Shown here one piece after another: positions 8,836-21,791 of a DNA stretch of 64,000 nt (position 1 is its first letter; each line of letters starts with the position of its first letter). The notes below the pieces were generated by a model that ran no database searches, had not been told where the DNA came from, and saw nothing but the letters and a program-made list of their open reading frames with translations. A program made the position numbers and the translations under genes. The stretch is from Rhynochetos jubatus (taxonomy: Eukaryota > Chordata > Aves > Eurypygiformes > Rhynochetidae). The DNA lies in contig CM050654.1 of the NCBI GenBank assembly GCA_027574665.1, positions 13,448,142-13,512,141 on the forward strand. Reading direction: 5' to 3'.

Positions 8836-11800
8836 GTCACTGAGTATTTGCAATTTGAACAGGAAAACATTACTGTCAAAGATGAGTAATAGCCTGATGT
8901 AGCCTGGCTGTAAAAGAGGAAATAGGCTGGTGACAAAGTTACGTTCATAGCGCATGAACGTACTAAGTGTACCTGTCTTCCTAGTGTGTCTTTTTATTTA
9001 AAAGCAACAATTAACACAAAAACCCCAAAGAAATGTACATTTTAAATTATTCCTCTTTGCTATGGAGGCCATGATTTAGTTCTGTTTTTAAATGACAGGT
9101 TTTATTTGTCAGCATCAGTGTCTGGTAGAAGATGACTAGGCTTAGATTTTGATTGTGGATACTATCATAGAAATATTGGTAGTAGCCCCGTGCCTTGCAT
9201 GTTGCCACGTGAACGTGGCATACTCAAGCAGGAGTAATGTGAGTGTAGCTTTGATGAACTGCAGAAATCCAGGGTGCTTATTCAAGGACCTTTGGTGTCT
9301 CATGCTTGAATGTACAGCCTCTTGTTCTGAACACAGTCAGCCACCATCCACAGGCCTTGTGATGGAGAACTGCACTCAGAAACTGAGTAGTTTCAGAATA
9401 GTTTCCTTGGGCAGCTGCAGCTTTTCTGGCATGACACCTCATCATGGCCTTGAATTTATCCCATTATAATTGTTAGATCTGTTTTATCCAGTGGAAATTC
9501 CAAAGGAAAAGTAAGAACTGCAGTTGTTCCATCCCACAAACATCTGTTGTGAAGCCTGAGCTGATGGATTCAGTTGCGTTTTCTTTACACTTGCTGGGCA
9601 AATCCTCAGCTGTTGTTTAAATTTTGAAGGAGGTGGATCTAAAACCAGAACCTTTCCTTCTGTATAGGTGCTGCCAGAATTAATTCACTCCAAATGTGCT
9701 TTAATATGCTCCAAGGTTCATTGGTATTAAACGCAGCACATTTATTACCCTGCGAGAGCTATTATAAAGCTGCTGCATTGTGCAGGCCAACAGATGAGAT
9801 AGCCCTGGTATGCCTCTGTGTCTTTTCCACAGTTTCCAGAGAGGAGCTGCCCTTGAAATAAACCAAACCAAAGGAAAAGCAAGAGTGCTGGGAAGCTATG
9901 TCCTTGCTGCCAGCTGCATTCAAATACGCTGTACAGATGAGTCACCTGCACCCTCTGCAGAAGTCTCTCAGACCAGTTTCATGTTGTCACTGCCCCCTCC
10001 GTGATTTTTTCCTATTTTTTTTCAGCTGACTTGGCTATTTTTAGCAGTAACAGGGACGTGGTCAGCCCTTGCTGACCTGCCCTCAGCACAGCAGGAGGTG
10101 GAGGTTGGCTCTGGTGAACGGTTGCCCGTGTTGCAGCCGGCCCTGTCAGCCATGGCTCCGAGTGTGGCACTCGGCTTGTGCCGACAGGGCCAAAGCAGCC
10201 GTGAGCAGCCGTGGAGCTGATCTCATGGAGAAAGCAGAAATGCGCGTGAAGTTTTCCTTGCTATATTCAGCATAATTTTTGCTGTTGGCTTGCTTTCTTT
10301 GCTGCAAGTAGTTGTTCGTACAGTTTCTTTCTGGTGCATGGAGGGGTAAAACACGTGTGAAGACCTATATGAGTATCCTTCCAGCAACAGCCACTTGTGT
10401 TGCTGTGCTCCCCTTTTAGGACTGACAACATAGGGAGGTAATTCACAGGAGTACTCGTAACCTTGCACTGTTAGCTGCTTTGGCTTGTGTCCCATAACTG
10501 AAAGGAGGTGGAGAAGCATCAGGGGCTGGATAGGGCCTATCTTTACCTTTTACGCAGCACAAGCTGTGTATTTTGACTGTTTACCTGTGGAGATGAAGTT
10601 ACCACTTGTGTGGATCCCTCTAGGTGATCAAACAGCTTGCCTGTACAGCTGGGACCACAGAAGCCAATGGATTGCATTAAAAAGGATGACAGAGGGAAAA
10701 TAGATATTCCTAAAGGCCAAGGTCTGGTTTTCTTTGCTGAAAGAAAGGGGCAATTTTCTGTGTTGTGCACTATGTTATTACTTGAAGTTGTGCTCCTAAT
10801 GCTTATTCTTGCTGGCCCTGTAGGGCTCAGCAAGGACCACATACCTTCCATTGTAGTGCGTTCTCACCTAGGAGTTGATAAAGGCATGGGTCAGTCCCTC
10901 TTTCCATAGGTGTCTAGTCCCCCTGGCAGTGTCGTGCATGTCAAAAAGCTCCTGGTAAAATTGACAAAACTTGTTGATTTTCATCATAATATGATTAGGC
11001 CCAGATGGCTGCAGTCTTCTTCAAGACTCGTACAGCAGAACTCTACAAGTCTAGACCACTCTCCTCATGCTGAATATGATTTCTGAAAGGAGGAAGGCTA
11101 TTGTCATGCATATGTTTTTGTAAATTGAAAAATACCCCAGTGCACCCAAGTGAATGGGAATTAGTGGGTAGCGCTGAAGGAGACTGGGGCATCACCCTGA
11201 GAAGGTGGTAGGTGGTCAGTTCACAGGAACAGGCTGCAGCGGGGCTGTGAGTAGAGCCCACTGCTTGTGCCAGTAGGAGTTTCTGTTTTAAATCTGGTGG
11301 AAGAGTCTTGCTTATGGGAATAAAAAAGCAGTTCTAGAAACTGCTTTAAAAGCTTCCAGTATTTGATGGAGAACATTGCTCTTTTAGCCATTGAATAGAG
11401 TGCTGTAGAGCTTTGCTGACTGGCTTAGATCTTTAAACTTTTTTTAGAAGAGTTATCATGCACTGTTAAATTCTACAGGATTTATCTGTTGCAGGAGGAC
11501 TGCAGATCTTGATTCAGCCTTCGTTAGAAGGAAGTGTGTTAGTTCAGGACTTGGAACTGGTCTTGCATTCCTGTAGCAGTAAAAGGATCCAAATAACATG
11601 CAACTGAAATTAAAAGCCATGGAAGGACAAATTCAACCAACTTATTTTCCTGAACATATTTGGAAAACAGAGGGAAGGGATCTGTGAATTTTTAAGTTTG
11701 AAGCAATATAAAAAGAACCTTGAACTTTCAATCAAACAAGCATGTAATTAAATTTCTCCCTGCTCCATGATTTTCTATTGTACACTTGTTACCTTTTTTG

Positions 11801-12516
11801 TAATATCTATTTGCATCTTCACAAATCCAAAATATCTTAATTTGAGTAAAACAAAAGCCTATTCATGCTTGTACTATTCATGTGGTTTAATTGGTTTACA
11901 AAATACAAATGTTCTTTGAAAGAAACTGATTTGATTTCAAGAGGCTTGTAGCTGTCCCTCATACGTGGTCCTTCAGCTCACAAAAGACGAAGAAACAGAA
12001 TTAGACATAAATGGGCTTCAGCTTGCTTTGTTTCTGCTCCTGTTTTGACTGAGCTTTTGCTGTTGCTCAGTGAATACAGTAGGAAAATATTCTTAGGGTT
12101 GTAGCTAACTGCACAAGCGAAACTAGTTTTCCACATGTTAAGTTTAAATGGAGAACTGAAAATACTTTTGAAACGCTCCACTTTCCCATTTTAAGTAACA
12201 ACAGCATGATCTTAAAGACTGCAAAATTCATTATGCCCCTGGAACACCTTGATGGACTGTATTGTAATAGCAGAGGTAATAGTCATGTACAGCAATGGCA
12301 GTCAGGGTTAGAATGAGATTCCAGATTATTTTGATATTTATGTGATATGTAAGAGTGAGTAGCTGGGCAAAGATAGTGTGGTCTTGCATTCCGTATTAAT
12401 TACACCTGATTAAATTTGAATTGAACTATAAGTGAGAATTAGTGGAAGTTAACTTCTGATATTTAGTATGGAATAATCTGTTAAGTAATGATTTGTTAAC
12501 ATGGGCCCAGGTTCTT
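8836..12516. other. Non-coding sequence, no gene seen
   Basis: This interval holds unique sequence with short frames only. The one structured element is the hairpin at 10139-10191. A minus-strand frame at 10543-10851 is open for 102 codons but has no domain, and its last part coincides with a chance-looking 38-base acceptor-to-donor segment. Confidence 0.5.
10139..10191 (+). other. Compact GC-rich nested hairpin
   Basis: An outer 9-bp perfect stem pairs GGCCCTGTC (10139-10147) with GACAGGGCC (10183-10191). An inner 7-bp perfect stem pairs CCGAGTG (10158-10164) with CACTCGG (10168-10174) across a TGG loop. The 5' internal loop is itself the palindrome AGCCATGGCT (10148-10157). The surrounding sequence is GC-rich. 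The fold could form in RNA from either strand or as a cruciform. Its length of 53 nt is short for a primary microRNA stem, and I recognise no known RNA family. Confidence 0.8.
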
Positions 12517-12538
12517 CCCCCCACCCCCTCCCCACCCC
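12517..12538 (-). other. G-quadruplex motif with 1-nt loops
   Basis: The plus strand carries C-runs of 6, 5, 4 and 4 separated by single A, T and A. The minus strand therefore has four runs of at least four G with one-base loops (GGGG T GGGG A GGGGG T GGGGGG). Runs of this length with single-base loops are among the most stable quadruplex arrangements known. The C-rich strand could form an i-motif. No promoter or gene start is evident nearby. Confidence 0.93.
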
Positions 12539-13520
12539 GGTCTCAATAAAGGCCAGGTGGAGCAGGTGACATAGGCGAGTGTTGGGCAGGCACCCCATCA
12601 CCGTGTCGTGATCAGGGAGGTACTGCAGTGTTGGAGCACAGAGGTAGGGTCTGTGCTGGGTGACCGCTGGGGTAACAAAGACTTTGCAGGGTTTGCTTCA
12701 AGTCAGTAGGGCTAATGGAAACTGAGTTTGAAAATCTGTCCAGATAAATACCTACTTGCCTATGTGTGGGTTTCTGTTTTGGAAAAATCACGGTCTTGCG
12801 GTGCATCTGAATATCATCGCTGCAGACATCTTCATTGATCCCACTGCTGATGTGTTCCTGGTGGAGGGGAACTCCTGCTCCTCAGAACACACATCTTGGC
12901 TGTCCCCAGGACGTCCTGCCGTGAGGTGGCCCTGCAAGCACAGGCTTTGCATCGGTCCTCAGGCATCGTGTCTGGGGACCTGGCCTCCTCTGGAAGCTGG
13001 GAAGATATTCCCTTCACTACGTCAGTCATGGTTATCTGGCACTGATATCCGCACTGTCTTTTCTGCAGCTTCAAGTGTGGAGGAACAGCCCTGGAACAGC
13101 CCTTGGGTTTCTCCATAACAGCTCCTCCTCAGCCAGAAGGAGGAGAGTGTTCTTTCTCTCAGTCTCTGCTCCCAGCTGAACAGTCACTCCTTGGGGCACC
13201 TGAGAAAAGGAGGAAAGGGATGCAGCCCTGCAGGCTTTTCCATCGAGGGAAGGGCCTTCTAGCAGTAGCTGTATAATGACAATAGAGCAGTACAGCACAG
13301 GCTGAACACCTTGGTGTGTAGCATGTCTGGTACAATTCAAATGCAAAACAAGGAGTTAGTGTAGAAAAATAGTCAACCCATTAAATGCATTGGGGGCTTA
13401 CCTGGAGCACTACATATGCTTTTGCAGGGAAAAGCAGAATTTTATGGTATGGCTAATTACTAGTCTACTTAACTTTGTTAGGTGTTCTCCAGTGCAACAA
13501 TGCAGGGACCAGTAACTGAA

Positions 13521-13641
13521 CAGTCTGGACTTATTCCAGTGTGATCTACTCTAGGTGATCCTGCTCTGGTAGGGGGTTGGACTAGATGATCTCTAGAGGT
13601 CCCTTCCAACCCCAACCACTCTGTGAATATGTGAATATTTG
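13521..13641 (+). mobile_element. CR1 3' tail fragment
   Basis: This is a strongly 5'-truncated CR1 copy of about 120 bases holding only the end of ORF2 and the 3' UTR. The core GGTTGGACTAGATGATCTCT followed by AGAGGTCCCTTCCAAC is the standard CR1 3' end. The tail shows octamer periodicity: ACTCTGTG (13618-13625), AATATGTG (13626-13633), AATATTTG (13634-13641). It has the same orientation as the larger copy at 2405-3985 but a different sequence, so it is a separate insertion. The 5' edge is uncertain. Confidence 0.93.
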
Positions 13642-16600
13642 TGTTGCCTTTGGGGCACATCTGAGAGTGTGGGAATGTATGCAGAGTAATTCAAGGGGGC
13701 TGCCTGCCACTGAGGCATCTTTAGTGATGCCAGCTCCTCATCGATGTGCCTTCATGAGACTGTACCCAACATTTACATGCTAAACTCAGAAAGAGAGACA
13801 CGGGGAGCTTGTCAGTCAAGTCTCCCTAGCTGTCATTATAGTTGCATGTTAAAGCACAGACTGTAGGGCACAGGAAGGGGCATTACTGACTGGCAAAGCC
13901 AATCAAATTGTGGTTGGCAACAGGTGACAAATGCTGCAGAGAACTGAGAATGGATGGGCAATGGAATTATAAAGCAGAGGGAAGCCTCTGAAGGATACAG
14001 AGATCATAAAAAGAGAAAATATTGGTTATTGGCAGGAATAATCTGAACTCATACAGTGTTACCTCAATGGTAAAGAACTTAAATGTCAAAAGAAAGTTTT
14101 ATACACAGCCTAATGTGGTGGTTATAGGGAAAAAGAAAAATGTATTTTCACTGTCAGTTTTTGCTCTGTATCTGCATGGGTTCTGAGGCTACTTCGATGA
14201 AAATATTACTTCTACTGAACTGTAGATTAATTAGTCAAGATAATGAATAATTGAAGTCTTTAATTTATCTAAAGCATCCTCTCTCAGTTTATATACTTTG
14301 CTAATAGGAAAAGAGAAGACCAGCTTCTTGTTGCAATTTAAAGTTTTTTTGAAGTAAATGTCTCAGTTGATGCTTTGCTAAGGTGAACTAGATCAGGAAT
14401 TCATGGAAATGAATTTAGTAACCTGCTGAATAGGCAACCATTTACCATCTCTTGCATTTGTTGTATGAAAGATTAATTAGCTGAACTTCAGTTAAGGTGT
14501 TTACCTCTTGACTTTCACAGAAGAAAAAAGATGTAACAAAAATTATTTTCATTTTTTCCTTTGTTTTTATTTGCCACGTAAAGCATCTTACTTCCCCTGT
14601 TCTCTTTTTATACAAAACAGAAATCAGCCTGGAATAGTTGATCAGTGTAGATTATAGGAATATTCAACAATGATGGAAGTAGAGTTGCTTACTTCATATT
14701 GCTGATGGTAGTTAGAGCTGATCACATCTGGTCATCTGCATGGGTGTAATAAATTTTGCACATGCCTGTGGGAAAACTGGAAGGAAGCAGGTCTGTACCC
14801 AACACAGCGATGCTAAGAAGTGTCTGCGTTACACAGCTGCTGTCAGCTGCTGCTCATCTCTGAGCACCTTCGTGTCCATTTGCCCTTTATATGCTGGTAA
14901 CTCACACAAGCATAAGAGACAGTGAGTCGGAGACGAGTGCTTCAGCAGGGGGTGTGTGTGTGGGGGTGTGTGTGTGTGTGTGTGTGAGCCTGCCCTGAGG
15001 GCTGACCGTGGGTCATGGCCTTCTCCTTGTTAGGTGGTGGAGAAAGTTTTCCTTGTGGTGCTGAGGGAGGCTGCTGTGCCTTCCAGGGAGAAAAAGAATG
15101 GGCCAGCTAGGTGGAAAAAAAGATCGGATTTGGCTCAAATACTGTGTCTGCTGAAGAGGAGCCAATACTGCATCTAGGACTCTGAGTCATTGAGGCTTTG
15201 ATGAGCTGAACCCCTGGTACTTTGGGTAAAAATTGCTTTCAGAGAGAGGTAACAAGTGTAATTAATAATTCGTTCCATCAAATAATTCTGTCCCTGCATT
15301 GCTTCTGTGCCATCTCTTCTGCAGAATGAGAAACTTCAGAGCCCACCGGGTGGTTGGAACCAACTGCTGCACAAGTTCGTCCTGCAAAGGATGGAGATGG
15401 CTGGCACTGATGGAATGACTTGGGTTTTAAGTATTGATCTGGAAGGGTAAATTTTGCTTCTGAAAAGCTGGCAGCCACCCTGTGTTCATTGCTAACTTGG
15501 TCAGCGCTGCGTTTTTGGGGACGAGGGAGGAACTTTGGTGGTTGGAGCAGGCTGGTGAAAAGATGTCTTTCTGCCGCTTCTCTGAATGCGGGACATAGAG
15601 TAGTGCTCTGCAGAGCAGAGGGGAGTAGGCTTTGCACATCTGAGTTTCATTTGACCACTGCCAATGAAAACTGGTTAATAATACTGTCACTGCTCGTCTT
15701 TTATAAGACCTTTCAGAGCCAGCTTTCAGACGTCTTCTCAAAGCCCTTTGCTGGTGCAGGCAGATTTGCAGAACATAGGATATTCTTGGTCCCTAAAGGT
15801 TTTCCTCCACCTGCTTAGGTATAGTTCTCTGATGTTATACAGTTGCTATGGAAATAAATGACATCACAGTCTGGGGAACATGGCTTCATATGAGAAATCA
15901 ATAAACGAGCAAATGAATTGTCAGACAGCTATGTTTCCTCCCTGTCTGACATTGAAAAAAGGATGTAGATGGATAACAAGAAAGTGATACATATCTTTAT
16001 TTTTTTTCCAAGGAAGCATGTGTTTTCTAAGCCAAATGCCTGTCTGTTCTTTTAGACTTCAGAACTATCAATAATCCCCTTAAAGATGTACAAGGAATTC
16101 AACTCAGGTAGTTCGTAATCTCCCCCTAGTTGCATCATATCTTGCGTTTCATTTATTTCCATTTCATTTTCTCTTTTTGGTACCAGCTGGACAGTAGAAT
16201 ACCTTAAAAGGAGCTGGGAGAGATGTAGTCAACTCACTCTGTGAGATAATTGGGACTCCTGCAAATACACCATCGCCTCCATCTCTCAGCCTGCCTCCCA
16301 TTCCCTTCATCATTATCCTCCCCTCATTAGGTGCCTCTGTCACTGCCTCTGCCATTAGGCTGCAGGCAGGGCATGCACAGAGGCCACCTGCTTGCAGAAA
16401 GCCAGGTTCCAGCACAGCCCCCATCCCTGTCTGGGGAATTCAGTACAGCCCTCCTGAGCCCCAGGCCCAGGAGATATGTGATGTGTGGCAGCCCCACTAA
16501 AGTCCATCCCAGTTATTGTGATGATATATTACATTATGGTATACACATAAGGTATCTCTTCTGAGGAAAGAGCCTCCCCTGTTCCCAGGGTAATTACAGG

Positions 16601-19600
16601 TGGATTGCTGGAAAAATATGGGAGTGGGTAAAATCTGTGCTGCGGTGTCATCTAGGTAGTGTCAGCATAATAGTCCTCAGGAAGAACACAGCCACATGAA
16701 GGTCCTAAGGTAAAGCATGTGTCCTAAATAGCTGTTTCTGACACAGTTCATTAATTAAGGAAATTAAATTGCAAGTGCTTTAACTACCACAAAAAAGCCT
16801 CTAGAGTAAACGTTAAATTCTAGAGTTCTAATAAAACTCCACACTGTTTAAAAGCTCAGATAAATTAAGGTCTATTTTGTGTGCCATGTGCATGAAACCA
16901 GCTATTAGCATCAGAAGTAAAGCAAGTAATATTTTGCAGATGACAGCATCTGTCGTTGTAATGCCGCAGGTCCTTACTAGTCAGCGTGTGGTGGACAGTC
17001 TTAAAAGGATTAGCAGCAAAAACACTCCTTCACAGGGAGGTTGAGCAGGGAGACCATGCTGCTTGGTGGTTTTGCTGCTAGTTTCTGAGGAATTAGCCAG
17101 CTCTTGTTGTGCCTGGAGCACATGTGAACACTTGGACAATTTCTGAATGAATCAGCTGTGCAAGCACAGCGCTTTAAGGGGTGGAGTATACCCATGTTGT
17201 ATGTACCCATCTGTGCAGCAGTGGGCTGTTCTCCAATATTTGCTTATACAAGAAAGCAGGCCTGGACTAAAATATACATCCAGCTCTGATAGGACATGGC
17301 ATTACAGTTGAGTTGTCAGTATGGGACTGCTGTGGTTTATGGCTGAATGGAGGAGTTCAGCACTGCCTGCTGCGTGGTTAATCTCTTTGTTCGTAAGCAT
17401 TCGATTTGTCGCTTACCAGTGGTGCAGATGGGAAGGGAGCAGTAAGAATATTACTCAAGCGTGTCCACTGCTGCGCTGTGAACTGGCAGGAGAAAGGAGA
17501 TGTTGAGTATATGTAGTTTTGAAGTAAGACATTTGAAAACCTGTGGGGTGTTACTTTTGCATATGAAGTCCTGCGTCGCTACAAGACAATGGCACAAGGG
17601 TTTGGTGTCAAACCTGGCTTTTGTAACACCCCTGAAGAGACTGCGGGTTTGCCATCTGGTGTGGTTTGGCTCACCTTACAGTTTCCGTTCTGCGGTAAGT
17701 TCCCACCCCATGGGCCAGAGCAGCACAGCGATGATTGCTGTTCACTAGCCCAAACTGGAATTAGAAACCCCACACAAGAGGATTGAGTTTGGAACATTCT
17801 CCTGTTTTAAGCATTGACAAGAACAACAGTATGGGATAAATTTATCTGTGCAAAACAGGCACTGAAATGTGCTAGAATCATTTTGGTAAGAAAAAGGTCT
17901 TACACTTAATCGTCTGCTGTTCTCTCCTGGCTTTCTGCTTTAAAGTTGCATACGACAGCAGAAACTTGTTTTCTTTAGTGTCTTTTGGTTTAAACTACTA
18001 GTACTTTAAAACTTTGAGTTGTGAGATCACCTAAGTATCAAGAGCAGCCAGCAGGGACATGGCACTTAGTTACTGGCAGAGGTCAAGTCCTGTCTGCTTC
18101 ACACAAATAGTTCTATTGAAGTCGATAAAACTATTTCTGTGTCCAAGGCAAGCAAGATGTGGCTCATTTGGGATATAGCTTTTAATAGCAGGTGTTCACT
18201 TCAGAAGCAATGATCCTGTTGTCTACAAACGTCCTTAGTAATAAAGAAGAGGAGAACAGAAACAGAGGAAAGGTGTCAAGGAGCAGAACAGCTCCCAGCG
18301 TGTATGTTTTTCATGAAATATCAATTATTTATGAGGTCGTTTTCTGTAGCATTCAGCTGGTCCAGATGAGGAGCACTAATGCAAATATGATCGGTGAGTT
18401 CAGAGAAACTGCATAAACAAATAAAATGGGCACAGTGTTGGGTATTAAATACAGGCAGTTTTTCAGCTTTTCTCCAGTGTGCCAGGGAGTTGAGTGTGCT
18501 CCTCCAAGAGAGAGGAAGGAAAATAATAGCTAAGGCGGGAAAGTGAGAAGTATCAGAAGGCACAGATTTAGCTAATGAGAGGTGCAGGCTGCTTGTCTTG
18601 GAAACGACAGGTACAAATATCCCTAAGTTTGTAGGTGAGGGCAAAGATTTAGAAAGCTGATGCTGCAACTCTTCAAATTTAATTGTGTACCCCATGCTAT
18701 TTTGGAGCATGGAAGAGAGACTGGAAGCTTTCTGGAACAAGAAAGAAGTCTTGCTTACATAATGCAAAGGATGGGTCTGAAAGATGATATGTTATTTACT
18801 ATAGTTATTCCTCTGTCTCTGTAAAACTAACAGAAGGGCATCTGCTGCCGCCTCTAGCTGCCTTTAAATTTTTTTTTAGCCCACAAATGACCATTAAAGG
18901 CACCAGGCAACAACATCTGCGTGCATATATAGCAGTAGCTAGTGCAGGCATACCCAGGAAGCACAACCAACTCTTAAAACAGTTGAGCAGGCAGCTCCTG
19001 CTTATCTGGGCAAGGTCCCCTGTCCCTGCATGGGGGAGATCAGTCCCCAGCCCCGTGCTGGGTCAGCTCTGCCAGGTGATACCCCAGCCAAGGGCCTGGC
19101 GAGGCAGTACAAATAGACCTGGCAAAGGCGCAGCTATTGCCGTGGCTTGATGTCCTTCATCAAGTTACCTGTTAATGCATGTACATTCCTCCATAGGATG
19201 TGTATGTGTACAAGGGCACGCACGCTTAGAGGTTAAAGCTATCTTGTGCTGAGAAGAGCTTTCTGATGTGATGGCAAGAGGAAACGATGTTAATTAAATG
19301 TCACATTTTGGAAAAATAGATGCCAGGTCATTGAGTTGAAATACTGGTGCTGTGTAAAACAGAAAACATGACTCTCACGATTATTCCTAGAAACATTATC
19401 ATTATAATTTGTTTATATTCTGGTAGTTTCTGGAAGCCCCTGTCAGGATACAAAATGCATTATGCTGAGTATGTTTATGAAGTACTTCAAAGCAGTCCCT
19501 TATTTAAGGACCCCCGGGTTGATCTCTCTTCCATATCCATATGTGAGAAGCCACAATTGCCTGTCCATATATGCACAGGACTACATATGCATTCACAGAT

Positions 19601-20870
19601 TTACATGCCTATACAAGAAGATAATGTGCCTGTATACAAGTAGCTGTATCTGTGAGGTATTATTTATAAAAATTACGTATTGAAAACTGTTTTGTCTGCT
19701 GTATATTTAAGTAAACACAAGATGGAGATGGGAATTTGTTATAGGTGACTCAGGCTCAGGAGAAAACAGGCTAAATGGCACTTTCCAGAGAGCTGATTAA
19801 CATGTAAGAGGAGATGCTTGGTGTAATTACAATGATACAGAAGCAGGAGAGATGCTCAGGGGTTATTTATCTGGGACACTGGAGCTGAAGGGCAGGATGT
19901 TTCCCCTGGTGTGGAGGTGTGCGTGGAAAGGGAAGGTCGCTGCCTGGGAGCAGAGGTGGTGAGGCAGTGTCCCCTCAAGTGTTTTGATATCCTCTGATGC
20001 TGAGAAGTAATGCCCAGGAGAGCTTGGGAAGCTGGCTGCAGCACTCTGAAACAACAGTGTTGATTTTTAGCAAGTCTTGGAAAACTGAGGGAATTCCAAA
20101 GACCTGTGGGACTCTCAGGCCCTTCCAGTGTTTAAAAAGGGCCCAAAAGCATCACCCTAGTTAGTAGGTCAGGTTGATTTTGATGTTAGCTACAGGCTGA
20201 CAGGGGACAGTTTGGTTGGGACTCTGTATTAATTTAATACTCCAAAGTATTAAAGGCTAAAAATATAATTCCTACTTAGTATGGTTTAACCACTGGTAGA
20301 TTTGTCAACTTGTTTTTTCTTTTGATAGTGTTATATACTTCCATGATAAAACCCCCCAGCCATTATATAATATGTTTGGATTTTGCTAAGTAACTTGAAC
20401 GAATAATATGTGTCTTTTTGATTAAATCAAAATCCCGAAAACTCTCATTGTATTGAATTAACCTGCTAAGTGGATTTAAACCCCGAGATTTTGAAACGAA
20501 TTTGTTAACATGTATATATGAACAATGTCACCTATTCCTGTCTGTCCATACCTATTGTTGACAGTGCAGGGTTTTGTTGGTAGCATTTGCATATGGAAGT
20601 GCGAGCAAGTAATGAGGATGTCAGCTTACAGAATGATGCAAATCACTTTTGTTTTCCTTCAGCCAAAAGTAAGGTAACATAACAAGGAACTAAGAGCCCT
20701 GCTTACATAAGTGAGGTAAGAAATTCTGTAATGTTACACATTAATTTTCACCAAGCAGGTTTTAGGTCTAGCTTGAGCTATTATAAAAGAATCTGCTCCA
20801 GGTAATCCAGCAAGTGAAGCCAGAAGTGCAAACTGAAATGCAGGGAGCGAGGTGCTGAGGTAGAAAAGGA
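13642..20870. other. Non-coding sequence, no gene seen
   Basis: Unique sequence apart from the GT microsatellite near 14.96 kb. Around 17.59-17.80 kb both strands stay open for 60-70 codons. The plus strand has a strong GCG|GTAAGT donor there and the minus strand a strong AAG|GTGAGC donor. The two readings exclude each other and neither peptide is recognisable. Confidence 0.5.
14951..14986 (+). repeat. Interrupted (GT)n microsatellite
   Basis: A dinucleotide GT tract interrupted by a GGGG block at about 14962-14966. The longer uninterrupted part runs from about 14966 to 14986 and is likely to vary in length between individuals. Confidence 0.95.
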
Positions 20871-20918
20871 ATCATATCTTGTATCATATCTTATATCATG
20901 TCTCATATCAATCATATA
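20871..20918 (+). repeat. 12-bp tandem repeat
   Basis: ATCATATCTTGT (20871-20882), ATCATATCTTAT (20883-20894) and ATCATGTCTCAT (20895-20906) follow each other, then a degenerate partial copy. This gives about 3.5 units of a 12-bp AT-rich minisatellite. Confidence 0.9.
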
Positions 20919-21756
20919 TGCAAACGCAGTAGTAGAGAGAACTGTGCAGGTCAGTCCTAATGTGCCAGTGGTTCAGTTTTACCCCCTCCTGAGAGCAGCC
21001 ACTGACTTGCAAAGACCACAGCCACACAGGCCACGTGGTCTCACTGTGCACAGAAGCTGATGGTTGGCAGTGCAGTAGTGGCTGATGAGGTCAAGATTGT
21101 GTCACCTCCCCACCATGGCTCCAAAGGCATGCCAACCCACAGGTGCGAGCTTTGTGAATAAAATAGCTGTGAGGGAGCGCAAAATACATTGCTCTTTAAC
21201 TCAGCTTGCATGAGTTGAAACTATTCTCTGTGCACAAACTCAGGGGAATGTGTTTAGGAAGCAGTTTATCATGGAAAGGGCCCTTTCTGAGGCCCTGCTA
21301 GCAGTACTCACCTTCTTGGAAGGGCAGCATCCTTTTGTGCCAGCTTTAATTAAATGCTTCTGCTCTTCCCCCATTTCCTCCCTCACTTCTTATGCGAGGA
21401 AATTTCAGCTGGCACAAAATGGTCACATTTTTCATGGGCTTTGTTTGTAAATCTGCTGGCCTCACTGGCTGGGGACATGTGCGAAGAGTGTATTTTAGCA
21501 TCTGCTCCAGAACAGCTACGTGTGCCAGTTAGCCTGTCAGCAGGGAGATGTTGGACAGGCTCTTCCCATCCCACCCACCTGGTTTGGCAGCTGTATGACA
21601 CCCTGGGCAGCAGTGGGATTTCAGCCACAGGAAGCCAGTTTAACAGCACAGAGCCCAGCATGCTGGTGGGATGCCATGGATGCTGTTGCAGCTCAGGGAG
21701 TGCCTGGCTGACAAATGAAATATTCCGTTCTTGGGCTCAGCACTGACATCAAAATT

Positions 21757-21791
21757 AAAAAAAAAAAAAAAAAAAGAGAGAAAGAGAAGGG
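21757..21791 (+). repeat. A19 tract with purine tail
   Basis: Nineteen A residues at 21757-21775 are followed by a GA-rich purine stretch to 21791. No retrotransposed gene copy is recognisable directly 5' of it, so it is treated as a simple repeat and not as the tail of a processed pseudogene. Confidence 0.9.

Noticed and set aside
10543-10851. 102-codon minus-strand frame
   Set aside because: No recognisable domain and low-complexity composition, and the splice signals present do not define a convincing exon.
17579-17797. Open frames with strong donors on both strands
   Set aside because: The two strands give mutually exclusive readings and neither peptide is recognisable. Chance openness is the simpler explanation.
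21757-21775. Poly-A tract as the tail of a processed pseudogene
   Set aside because: The upstream sequence does not translate into any recognisable protein and shows no target-site duplication.
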